Origin: Clostridia bacterium
GTDB lineage: Bacteria; Bacillota_A; Clostridia; Christensenellales; Aristaeellaceae
DNA length: 61,739 nucleotides
Assembly: GCA_017525805.1 (NCBI GenBank)
Contig: JAFXSH010000172.1
Coordinates: 1-61,739, forward strand
Direction of reading: 5' to 3'
The notes beneath the pieces were generated by a model, which was given only the letters and a program-made list of their open reading frames with translations, was not told where the DNA came from and ran no database searches. Shown piece after piece: positions 18,901 through 25,660 of the stretch. A program made the position numbers and the translations under genes. The stretch's first letter is position 1. Each line of letters starts with the position of its first letter.

Positions 18901-19401
18901 TTCGGTCTGCATGCGGCCGCCGTTGGCGTTCAAATCCTCAAAAGCGATCAGGTTCACGCTGCACGCGGATTTGGTCGCGCCGGCGTTTACCTGGCGGTTT
19001 TCGTTTTCACCCAGGGAAAACCAGGGCGTATAGCTCACGTTGCCCTGGGCGGGCAGCATGGCGCTGTCCAGGCTGTGCAGGGTAAAGTGGTACTCCTTGC
19101 CCAGTTCTACCCGAAGCCGGTATTCCCCTGCCTTTAGATTGGTAAACAGAAAATCGCCGGACTTGGACGAGGTGGCGTTCACCGCTACCTGGGCCTTTCC
19201 GTTTTCATCCTTGATTTCCAGGGTCACTTTTGCGCCGGACAGGCCGCCTTCACCGCCGGCGATGATGCCGTCGGCGGTTTTATCCAGCCACACGATACCG
19301 CTGACCTGGCCGTTATCGGCCAGCGCGCCCTGAACGCCCAAGAACAGGAGCAGCACTGTTAAAACCAGGATGAAGCCTCCATGCTTTTGCATCGCGCGCA
19401 T
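15925..19401 (-). CDS. Giant secreted SdrD-B/CnaB-repeat protein, 1158 aa
   Basis: A signal peptide (GFILVLTVLLLFLGVQGALA) is followed by about ten SdrD B-type repeats of roughly 100 residues. Each opens with a pattern such as GxxWxDxNxNGxxDxxExGLxG and ends with a YxLxxLxPGxYxVxxxLP beta sandwich. Examples are GRAWFDANYNGEWDSDETGL, GILYYDDDLSGLQDEEEYG and DRAWLDENGNGMQDMDEPS. The Asp/Asn-rich openings suggest calcium binding. No LPXTG motif or C-terminal anchor is seen (it ends DDIPAKDWRPYSER), so surface attachment must be by another route or the protein is released. The ATG at 19401 lies eight bases after GGAGG. A role in adhesion or surface layering is inferred from the family. Confidence 0.88.
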   Translation of the reverse strand: MRAMQKHGGFILVLTVLLLFLGVQGALADNGQVSGIVWLDKTADGIIAGGEGGLSGAKVTLEIKDENGKAQVAVNATSSKSGDFLFTNLKAGEYRLRVELGKEYHFTLHSLDSAMLPAQGNVSYTPWFSLGENENRQVNAGATKSACSVNLIAFEDLNANGGRMQTEPLVRSVLTELLYEYQGETYMIASGITDRDGQALIKDLSPGTYRVRVTFPDHFTAGPLGQKINTFYNCIIPGEDNTGLSEPFTLAVKESMGMGAGLVRTGALAGRAWFDANYNGEWDSDETGLTGAEITLYSVESGFTRATRPDEKGNYDFQALSPGDYLVQFALPEGMIFTYPGQSKLSSTADKGSMNVYVQVDVTTDLGAVGAMPAAGFTLTLYEDLNLNGLRDADEPLLPGAAVTAAQGGKIVEKAVTDENGAAVFNALRGGDTQIEAALPEGWLFRADEAGLFPVSGVQAKAQAAITLDGTQPDAKYEAAVIPAAAVSGILFEDAANTGLLREDSRPLSGFTVQALTLDGETAAEAVTDDNGSYTLFPLPAGEYRVRFLLRDAYVASPYAADQEDSANHIQDQTPEYGDTAIFSLVPGEQKTGFNGSVFQAGLADGYVLVDEAYTDARTGLPGVTVTLLNADGEPAADHSYGITDENGYFYIKGILPGTYSLSYQLPENGVFTDPAVRGTTYTGEPFQSESGTHIEAPIVKGMYTSTIAGAILHEAPEKASLFNALLSLRGHTVNQAYEVHAAPDGSFAFTGLLPDTYTFTVTLPQGLAFGELEGSLFGRSRSAQASAEITLGLGESRTDIDIEAVSPIALFGILYYDDDLSGLQDEEEYGAESRVMTLWEDGQKVGSCETNESGSFFFVQLLPGRYELHIVMDENEDLVDIPGVIRGADEVILPITLDHNMSLALPVMRYASVSGQAWSLGGGEGMSGIAVTLLDTQGTILGEAVSDKNGEFVFNRLMPGTYFLSATLPEGYLFARAQDTSYRESFIQSQVDGTITATPFEVPMGDDLSGIDIGVGTMGSIGDRAWLDENGNGMQDMDEPSMPGIVIELYQYGEFIASTVTDEYGRYGIDNLYPGEYEMRVTMHKELKATVHQTEFPLVGSILPESSDVIVTVSGVIVPSGKANLHCDLGFQLRKKGVYPAAMDDIPAKDWRPYSER

Positions 19402-19498
19402 TCTGAAAACCTCCAATAAAACACGGCGCGCGGTCCGGCTTTCCCGCCTGGAAAGCGCGCCCGCATGATGCCGAAAAATCGGAATTCCTCCATATTTC

Positions 19499-19527
19499 AT
19501 GATAATGCAAACCGCCGGGATTGTCAA
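19499..19527 (-). promoter_or_regulatory. Promoter of the giant repeat-protein gene
   Basis: On the minus strand TTGACA (19522-19527), 17-base spacer, TATCAT (19499-19504), about 98 bases before the start codon. Confidence 0.75.
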
Positions 19528-19606
19528 TGCGGGGAAGGGCCTGAAATGCAAAGATTGCAAAATTATTGCAGATATATTTCTGATTTTAATGAAAGAAAAA
19601 GGCCCC

Positions 19607-19635
19607 TTGCTCCGTGCGCCGGAGAATGGTATAAT
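19607..19635 (+). promoter_or_regulatory. Promoter of the CARF nuclease gene
   Basis: TTGCTC (19607-19612), 17-base spacer, TATAAT (19630-19635), 37 bases before the ATG at 19673. Confidence 0.6.
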
Positions 19636-19672
19636 AAAAATACAGAAACACGGAGATATGGAGAAAAGCGTC

Positions 19673-20836
19673 ATGAAAACGCTGATAGAACTGTACGATG
19701 AGCGTCCCATTGAAAATGTGCTGGGAACGGAAGTGTTCCGCCCGGAGGAAACGGTATTCATCTGCCCGCCGGAGGTGGCCGGAGACAGGGAAATGCGCCG
19801 GTCCCTGGAAGCGTATTTTGAACATCGGGGATGTCCCGCCAGGGTGACGTTCGTGCAATCGAGCCTGCTGGACGCGGTGAAGGTGGAAAAGACCCTGCGC
19901 CGGGTGCTGGAAAGCCGGGAGGACTGTGCCATCGACATCGCCGGGGGCACCGACGCCGCTTTGTTCGCCGCCGGGGCGGTTTCCGGCCATACGCCGGTAT
20001 ATACCTACAGCCGGAAGCGGAATACCTTTTTTGAAATCAAAAACGCCCCCTTCGCCAGGAATCTGGCTTGCTCTGTGCGGCTGGACGCGGCCTCCTGCTT
20101 TCTGATGGCGGGCGGGGAGCTGCAGCCGGGCCGGGCGGATAACAGCGTATTGAAAGATAAACTGCCCCAAATCGAAAATCTGTTTACTGTATACAGTGCG
20201 TACCGGCGGATCTGGAACCGGCAGGTGAGCTATTTCCAGAAGATTTCCTCCGCTGTCGACCCGGACTGCGCTGCCTGTGGCAAACGCACGGAGAAGGCGG
20301 ATCACGGACAGGTCACGGCGGACGAAGGACTGCTGCGGGCGCTCAGCGAAGCGGAACTGATTCGTGATCTGATATTTGACGATGAAAAGGTTTCCTTCCG
20401 GTTCGCCGATCCGCAGGCGCGTTTCTGGCTGCGGGACATGGGTTCGGTTCTGGAATTGCAGGTATACCGGGCCTGCGTGCTGGCAAATTGTTTTGACGAC
20501 GTGGTGCTCAGCGCGGTGGTGAACTGGCGCGCGGGAAAAAAGCGCGACGCGGTGACCAATGAAATCGATGTGATGGCTGTCTGCGGCGTACAGCCCGTCT
20601 TTATCAGCTGCAAAACCTGCGAAATCAGGACGGAAGCCCTGAACGAATTGGCCATCCTGCGGGATCGGTTCGGCGGCAAAGGCTCCCGGGCCGTGATCGT
20701 CACCTCCGCTCCCGGCGCGCGGGGCCGGACCGTCATGCGCCAGCGGGCGGCGGAACTGGGCATAGAAGTGATCGAATGGAACGATCTGCCCCTGGACCGG
20801 CTGATCTTACGCTTGAAAACGCGGCCAAACGACTAA
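19673..20836 (+). CDS. Card1/Can2-like protein: CARF-type N-domain and PD-(D/E)XK nuclease (DUF1887)
   Basis: The 387-aa protein has the two-part layout of the DUF1887 (Card1/Can2) family. The N-terminal Rossmann-like CARF part (about 1-125) shows ELYDERPIENVLG, ETVFICPP and the ligand-loop-like CAIDIAGGTDAALFAAG. The C-terminal nuclease part holds LELQVYRACV (Glu261), NEIDVM (Asp299) and FISCKTCEIR (Cys313-Lys314), the E...EID...CK pattern of PD-(D/E)XK enzymes. In type III CRISPR systems such proteins are activated by cyclic oligoadenylates and cut nucleic acid; no cas gene or array is in this window. The ATG at 19673 follows GGAG with nine bases spacing. It has its own promoter and is followed by a 72-aa gene. 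Confidence 0.82.
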   Translation: MKTLIELYDERPIENVLGTEVFRPEETVFICPPEVAGDREMRRSLEAYFEHRGCPARVTFVQSSLLDAVKVEKTLRRVLESREDCAIDIAGGTDAALFAAGAVSGHTPVYTYSRKRNTFFEIKNAPFARNLACSVRLDAASCFLMAGGELQPGRADNSVLKDKLPQIENLFTVYSAYRRIWNRQVSYFQKISSAVDPDCAACGKRTEKADHGQVTADEGLLRALSEAELIRDLIFDDEKVSFRFADPQARFWLRDMGSVLELQVYRACVLANCFDDVVLSAVVNWRAGKKRDAVTNEIDVMAVCGVQPVFISCKTCEIRTEALNELAILRDRFGGKGSRAVIVTSAPGARGRTVMRQRAAELGIEVIEWNDLPLDRLILRLKTRPND

Positions 20837-20851
20837 AAGGAGGAAACCGAC

Positions 20852-21070
20852 ATGCCCTTTTTCAGCAAAAAGAATCCCATGCCCGCCTTTTCCCTGGACC
20901 CCGCCACCCAGGAACCCGCCGTGCGCAAAAGCATCTGCACCGGGGAAATGACCGTGGGCTATATCGACAAGGCCACTGGTAAATTTCACGACCTGATGAT
21001 GGTGGACCGCCAGGGTCTGGAGGATTTCAAACGCCAGGTAGGCGCGGAAACGCTGCGGGAAATTTATTGA
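20852..21070 (+). CDS. Small conserved-looking protein, 72 aa, unknown
   Basis: A well-formed AAAGGAGGAAACCGAC ribosome binding site precedes the ATG. The protein (starts MPFFSKKNPMPAF) is soluble and mixed in charge, with no signal peptide and no motif I recognise. It lies 15 bases after the CARF nuclease gene on the same strand and is probably co-transcribed, so it could be an accessory or a control protein of that nuclease; that is inference from position only. Confidence 0.7.
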   Translation: MPFFSKKNPMPAFSLDPATQEPAVRKSICTGEMTVGYIDKATGKFHDLMMVDRQGLEDFKRQVGAETLREIY

Positions 21071-21100
21071 TGTTCTTCCGCTGTTTTTCGCGAATCGCGC

Positions 21101-21129
21101 TTGACAAACGGGCGAAGCGGTGATAAACT
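21101..21129 (+). promoter_or_regulatory. Promoter of the second T-box leader
   Basis: TTGACA (21101-21106), 17-base spacer, TAAACT (21124-21129). Confidence 0.7.
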
Positions 21130-21135
21130 TGCCGT

Positions 21136-21457
21136 AATTTCATAGCAAAGGCGATGACGAAGACGGCGGGGAAAAGCCGCATCCAGAGAGCCGGGGCAGC
21201 TGAAAACCGGCGGCGAGCGATTCCCAAACGCCCATCCCTTCCGAGCCGAAGCGGTGAAACCGGTGCCGAACCAAGGGCGGGGAAGCAATTCCTGTTCCTG
21301 AACGCGGCCGGGAGTAATCGTCTTCCGTGAGGCCGCGTAAGTGCACGGGGTTTGGAACACGAACCCGCAGAGGGGCGCGGAAACGCGCAATTTGAGTGGT
21401 ACCGCGAGCTGAAATTCAGCCCGTCTCAAAGAACGGCTTTGGGACGGGCTTTTCTTT
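21136..21457 (+). promoter_or_regulatory. T-box leader RNA in front of the HTH-cupin-ligase gene
   Basis: A canonical leader of about 320 bases. Stem I has CAGAGAGCCGG with the apical GCTGAAAACCGG (21182-21212), and the T-box core AGTGGTACCGCG is at 21395-21406. The terminator is a 14-bp stem (21418-21431 with 21437-21450, one G-U) followed by TTTTC. The specifier region reads GAGCGATTCCCAAAC near 21215; TTC (Phe) or TCC (Ser) are both possible readings. It controls the gene at 21634, the only gene downstream in range. Confidence 0.88.
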
Positions 21458-21530
21458 GCTGAAAGCTGTCCCGAAATGAAACACAGTGTTTCAAGTATTT
21501 GCAGTCACTGTGTTTTGGGAGCATCCCTTA

Positions 21531-21594
21531 TGGCTTTCTCGGAAGGGGGGGCTGGGGGAAACCGCTCTTTGGCCTCCAAAGAGCGGTTTCCCCC
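21531..21594 (+). repeat. Dispersed palindromic repeat, copy 2
   Basis: Head TGGCTTTCTCGGAAGGGGG (21531-21549), then a perfect 19-bp palindrome of arms GGGGGAAACCGCTCTTTGG (21554-21572) around CCT. It sits between the T-box terminator and the ligase start codon, so it is part of the mRNA leader. Confidence 0.85.
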
Positions 21595-21633
21595 AGTGTT
21601 CCCCACAAACGAAACGAACGGAGGAACACGACC

Positions 21634-23907
21634 ATGAACGTATCCCAGGCGCAGCATATCCCCGATCAGGTGCGCGAGGTAGCGGCCCGTATCCGCGAAC
21701 TGCGCGAAATCAGCGGCTACACCGTGGCGGAAATGGCCCGGATGACCGATGTGACGGAAGCCCAATACTTAGACTATGAAAACGCCCGGGCGGACCTGCC
21801 CTTTACCTTCCTGCACAAGTGCGCCCTGACCTTCAAGGTGGATATGATCGACCTGATGGAGGGCCGCAGCGCGCAGCTTTCTTCCTATACAATCACCCGC
21901 AAGGGCGCGGCGGAGCTCACCGCCCAGGAAGAGGGCATCGATATCCGCAACCTGGCTCCCATGTTCCGCAAAAAGATTTCGGAACCCTATTTCGTCCGCT
22001 ATACCTACGATCCCGCTTTGCAGGACAAGCCCATCCACACTACCACCCACTCCGGCCAGGAATTTGACTACATCCTGTCCGGCGCGCTGAAAATTCAGGT
22101 GGGCCACAACATCGAATTGCTCCGGGAGGGCGATTCCATTTATTACGATTCCTCCACGCCCCACGGCATGGTGGCCGCCGAGGGCGGCGACTGCGTGTTC
22201 CTGGCTGTAGTGCTGCCCGGCGAGGAAGTGGAAGAGCGCCAGGTGATGCAGACCATCAAGGCCAGCCAGACGCCCAAGAACGAACACTTCATCTATGAAA
22301 AGTTCGCCCATCCCGTGGAGGACGAAACCGGAGCTTTGCAGTCCATTTCCTTCACCAACTTGGATACCTTCAATTTCGCTTTCGACGTGGTGGACGCGTT
22401 GGGCGATACCAAGCCCAACGCCCTGGCCATGCTGCACCTGGACGAAAACCGGCAGGAGCGGCGCTTCACCTTCCTGGACATGAAGAAGCAGTCCGCCCGC
22501 GCCGCCAACTATTTCCGTTCTCTGGGTATCAAGAAAGGGGACAAGGTGCTGGTGGTGCTGCGCCGCCAGTATCACTTCTGGCTGAGCATGATGGCCCTTT
22601 GTAAGATCGGCGCTATCGCCATCCCCGCTACCGACCAGCTGCTGGCCCACGATTACGAATACCGCTTCAATAAAGGCGAGGTCAGCGCCATCCTGTGCAC
22701 CGCCCACGGCAAGGCCGCCGAGCACGTGGAAGAAGCCCTGCCTGTGTCCCCCACGGTGAAAACGCTGATCCTCTGCGGCGGCAGCCGGGAGGGCTGGCAC
22801 GATTTCGACGCGGATTTCGAGCACTTCTCTTCCCGCTTCCCGCGTACCAGTGACACCCCCTGCGGCAAAGACCCCATGGTCATGTTCTTTACCTCCGGCA
22901 CCACCGGCTATCCCAAGCTGGTAGCCCACGCCCACACCTACCCCATGGGCCACTTCATCACCGCCAAATACTGGCACTGCGTGGAGCCGGGCCGGCTGCA
23001 TCTGACCATTTCGGACACCGGCTGGGGCAAGGCCCTGTGGGGCAAGCTGTACGGCCAATGGCTGTGCGAGGCCGCCGTGTTCGCCTATGATTTCGACCGC
23101 TTCCACGCGGAAGAGATCCTGCCCCTGTTCAAGCAGTACAATATCACCACTTTCTGCGCGCCGCCCACCATGCTGCGCATGCTGATCAAGGAGGACCTGC
23201 AGAAGTACGACCTATCTTCCATCCACCACGCCACCGTGGCGGGAGAAGCCCTGAACCCCGAGGTGTTCTACCAGTTCCAGAAAGCCACCGGCCTTTCCCT
23301 CATGGAAGGATTCGGCCAGACCGAAACCACCCTTTCCATCGGCAACCTGGTGGGCATGACCCCCAAGGTCGGCTCCATGGGCAAGCCCTCGCCGCTGTTC
23401 GATGTGGACATCGTGGACCCCCAGGGCAATCCCGTGCCCACCGGCGAAACCGGCGAGATCGTCATCCGCTTGGGCGACGGCAAACCCGCCTGCGGCCTGT
23501 ATTTAGGCTATGTGGGCATCGACGACGACCATCCCGATGGCCTCTACCACACCGGCGATACTGCCTGGAAGGACGAGGACGGTTTCTACTGGTATGTGGG
23601 CCGCCTGGACGACGTGATCAAGTCCTCCGGCTACCGCATCGGGCCCTTCGAGATCGAAAGCGTCATCATGGAACTGCCCTACGTGCTGGAATGCGGCGTC
23701 TCCGCCGCCCCCGATCCCGTCCGCGGCCAGGTGGTCAAGGCCAGCATCGTTCTGGTCAAGGGCAAAGAGGGCACCGAGGAGCTCAAGAAAGAAATCCAGA
23801 ACTACGTCAAGCAGCGCACCGCGCCTTATAAGTACCCCCGCATCGTGGTCTTCCGGGACGAGCTGCCCAAGACCATCAGCGGGAAGATTCAGAGAAACCT
23901 GTTATAA
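21634..23907 (+). CDS. HTH-cupin-acyl-CoA synthetase fusion (AMP-binding protein)
   Basis: A 757-aa protein with three domains. An XRE-type helix-turn-helix lies at about 12-75 (IRELREISGYTVAEMARMTD). A cupin lies at about 130-190 (HTTTHSGQEFDYILSGALKI; GDSIYYDSSTPHGM). From about 245 there is a complete adenylate-forming enzyme: MFFTSGTTGYPK, EGFGQTETT, GLYHTGDTAWKDEDGF, GRLDDVIKSSGYRIGPFE and the C-terminal PKTISGKIQR with its catalytic Lys. The enzyme part resembles medium-chain or aryl acyl-CoA synthetases, which make acyl-CoA from acid, ATP and CoA. The fused regulator half suggests the protein senses a small molecule, perhaps its substrate. The T-box leader ties it to an amino acid. Start has GGAGG at good spacing. 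Confidence 0.88.
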   Translation: MNVSQAQHIPDQVREVAARIRELREISGYTVAEMARMTDVTEAQYLDYENARADLPFTFLHKCALTFKVDMIDLMEGRSAQLSSYTITRKGAAELTAQEEGIDIRNLAPMFRKKISEPYFVRYTYDPALQDKPIHTTTHSGQEFDYILSGALKIQVGHNIELLREGDSIYYDSSTPHGMVAAEGGDCVFLAVVLPGEEVEERQVMQTIKASQTPKNEHFIYEKFAHPVEDETGALQSISFTNLDTFNFAFDVVDALGDTKPNALAMLHLDENRQERRFTFLDMKKQSARAANYFRSLGIKKGDKVLVVLRRQYHFWLSMMALCKIGAIAIPATDQLLAHDYEYRFNKGEVSAILCTAHGKAAEHVEEALPVSPTVKTLILCGGSREGWHDFDADFEHFSSRFPRTSDTPCGKDPMVMFFTSGTTGYPKLVAHAHTYPMGHFITAKYWHCVEPGRLHLTISDTGWGKALWGKLYGQWLCEAAVFAYDFDRFHAEEILPLFKQYNITTFCAPPTMLRMLIKEDLQKYDLSSIHHATVAGEALNPEVFYQFQKATGLSLMEGFGQTETTLSIGNLVGMTPKVGSMGKPSPLFDVDIVDPQGNPVPTGETGEIVIRLGDGKPACGLYLGYVGIDDDHPDGLYHTGDTAWKDEDGFYWYVGRLDDVIKSSGYRIGPFEIESVIMELPYVLECGVSAAPDPVRGQVVKASIVLVKGKEGTEELKKEIQNYVKQRTAPYKYPRIVVFRDELPKTISGKIQRNLL

Positions 23908-23919
23908 AGAAAATAAGCA

Positions 23920-24041
23920 GGGGGAACCACTCTTTGCTGTCCGGGGCCTTCCGGCCCTTTCAGGTCTGCCGCCCGGCTTTCACGGAAAATCATCCTCTGG
24001 ATGATTTTCCGGGCGTTGCGGCCCCAAAGAGTGGTTCCCCC
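23920..24041 (+). repeat. Long palindromic repeat with inner hairpin
   Basis: Outer arms GGGGGAACCACTCTTT (23920-23935) and their perfect complement (24026-24041) enclose about 90 bases. The inside contains a perfect 12-bp hairpin, GGAAAATCATCC/GGATGATTTTCC. The outer arms are close to those of the copies at 21531 and 30062, so this is a related, larger element. It abuts the intron remnant. Confidence 0.65.
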
Positions 24042-24044
24042 ATC

Positions 24045-24470
24045 TTCTTTTACTTCCGAATCGGCAGCATGAAGGGATGGCTGAAGAATGAGTTTAGCCC
24101 GTGGCTGCGGCACAAAGTAAGGGTAGTGATACTCAAGCAATGGAAGAAGCCGAAAACGATATACAAGAACCTGATGAAGCTGAACAAGGTGTTTGGCTGC
24201 AACATGACCCATGAGGATATATACAAGGTGGCACATTCGAGCCTTGGACTATATCGCCGCTGTGGAATGGATGTAGTCAACTACCTGTTAAGCCAGAAAG
24301 TCCTTGCCATACCCAATAAGAAAGAGAACCGGCCAGGATTGGTCGATCCTCTCGCTTATTACCTGAGAAACACCTGAACTCTTGTTACGATGTAGCGCCG
24401 TATACGAGACCCGTATGTACGGTGCAATGGGAGGGGCGAGGGTTAAAGCCCTCCCTCTACCCTATTGTAT
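24045..24470 (+). mobile_element. Group II intron, 3' remnant
   Basis: The last third of a maturase frame (to 24377) is followed by an intron 3' end. The domain V-like hairpin GCGCCGTATACG/CCGTATGTACGGTGC is at 24395-24425, and a domain VI-like stem GGGAGGG...CCCTCCC runs to about 24457. The 5' half of the intron, including domains I-III and most of the reverse transcriptase, is missing, so it cannot move by itself. It ends directly beside the stop codon of the SPFH gene. Confidence 0.75.
24052..24377 (+). pseudogene. ltrA: Truncated group II intron reverse transcriptase/maturase, C-terminal part
   Basis: About 105 residues of the maturase (GIIM) domain remain. WLRHKVRVVILKQWKKPKT and YKNLMKLNKV match the C-terminal region of LtrA-type proteins (WLRRRIR..IWKQWKK..T...NL.KLG), and the frame ends at the usual place before domain V. 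No catalytic reverse transcriptase residues (YADD) are present. The open frame extends upstream only through the palindromic repeat, which is not coding. A broken gene without expected function. Confidence 0.75.
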
Positions 24471-24474
24471 GGGA

Positions 24475-25413
24475 TTATTTTTCTTTCGCTTCCTGTGCGG
24501 CGGTATCCAACGCGTTCAGGCTCAGTACGGGCAGGGCTTCCGCGGCGCTGCCGGACACATAGGTGGGCAGCTCGCCGTTCCACTGCTGCACCTGGGTGAA
24601 GAGGATCAGGTTTTCGGTCAGGCTCTGGGCGATCTTCTGGTTGGCTTCGGCTTCGGCTTCGGCCTTTACCTTGGTGGAGTAGGCTTCCGCGTCGGCGTTG
24701 ATCTTGACCACCTCGGCCTTGGCGTCGGCTTCGATCTTCTGGCGCTGGGCCTGCTGCTGGGTTTCCATGGTCTTCTGTTCCTGCTCGATTTCGGCTTGCA
24801 GCTTGCGCTGGGCGGCCACCTGCTTGGCTTCCACAGCGTCGGTGAAAGCATCGGTGAAGTCGATGTTTTCGATGGACACAGAAATGATGGAAATGCCGTA
24901 GCGATCCATTTCCTTGCTCAGGTTATCCCGGATCTGGATGGACAGCTGCTCCCGGGCGCTGACCAGGTTTTCCGCCGTGTACTTGGAAAATACGGCCTTG
25001 GTGTTTTCCAGCATGCGGGGGTATACCAGCTTGCTGAAGTAGTCGGTGCCTACTTCCCTAAACAGGGTCATGGCTGTGGACTTATTGATGGCGTAGTTGA
25101 TTGAGCCTACCACATCCACCTGCTGGATATCGCTGGAAAAAGCCTGGGTGGAGAAGGGGGTCTTCTGCTCCCGGTTATCCATCAGGATGATTTCCTGGAA
25201 GGGGCTCTTCATGTGGAAGCCGGCTTCCAAGGTATAATCTTCCACCTTACCGAAGGTGGTTACAATGGCGGTATAACCGGTATCGATCTGCACGGTGCAG
25301 CGGAAAAAGATGATCAGCGCCGCCAGAATGACGATCAGTGCCAGCACCAGCGCTTTCGTGCCCTTGGGGCTGACTGTTTTCCGGGTGTTGACGGGCGTGG
25401 TGAATTGAGACAT
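24475..25413 (-). CDS. SPFH/prohibitin-family membrane protein
   Basis: A 312-aa protein with one membrane segment near the N-terminus (ALVLALIVILAALIIFF, about 22-38), the SPFH domain (about 40-200, QIDTGYTAIVTTFGKVEDYTLEAGFH) and an Ala/Glu/Lys-rich coiled coil (about 205-275). Prohibitin-like proteins form oligomeric membrane scaffolds in bacteria and often help membrane proteases or stress systems. No protease or NfeD partner is adjacent. The start follows AAGGAGG. Intact, although its stop codon lies against the intron remnant. Confidence 0.9.
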   Translation of the reverse strand: MSQFTTPVNTRKTVSPKGTKALVLALIVILAALIIFFRCTVQIDTGYTAIVTTFGKVEDYTLEAGFHMKSPFQEIILMDNREQKTPFSTQAFSSDIQQVDVVGSINYAINKSTAMTLFREVGTDYFSKLVYPRMLENTKAVFSKYTAENLVSAREQLSIQIRDNLSKEMDRYGISIISVSIENIDFTDAFTDAVEAKQVAAQRKLQAEIEQEQKTMETQQQAQRQKIEADAKAEVVKINADAEAYSTKVKAEAEAEANQKIAQSLTENLILFTQVQQWNGELPTYVSGSAAEALPVLSLNALDTAAQEAKEK

Positions 25414-25590
25414 CGTTTGTTCCTCCTTGCGTTCCTTGGAAACGCCCGGCCTTTCCGGCCGCCGTTCCCTGTTTCCCTGTGACGGATACAGTATAGCATC
25501 CCCCGGGACGGAAGAAAAGGGGAAAAGGCTCAAAAATACAAAAACGCGCCTCAAACGTCACCGGGCAGTCCTATATCTTTTCATACCCCA

Positions 25591-25619
25591 TTGCAGTTCC
25601 GGCGAAAAAGGCGTAAAAT
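25591..25619 (+). promoter_or_regulatory. Promoter of the esterase-yitT pair
   Basis: TTGCAG (25591-25596), 17-base spacer, TAAAAT (25614-25619), 41 bases before the start. Confidence 0.6.
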
Positions 25620-25660
25620 ACAAAAGAAGTACAAAACGCATCTCAAAGGAGAGAGGCACC

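Noticed and set aside
16870..19137. Very long open frame of 755 codons on the plus strand opposite the repeat protein
   Set aside because: It is the shadow of the high-GC repeat-protein gene: composition is low-complexity, there is no ribosome binding site, and the minus-strand protein has a signal peptide, clear domains and a promoter.
15925..19401. Regularly spaced similar segments that could look like a repeat array
   Set aside because: They are roughly 300-base protein-domain repeats in frame, not CRISPR repeats; no short direct repeats with unique spacers were found anywhere in the window.
23934..24050. N-terminal half of the frame ending at 24377
   Set aside because: It runs through a perfect palindrome and its inner hairpin; only the part from about 24052 resembles a maturase.
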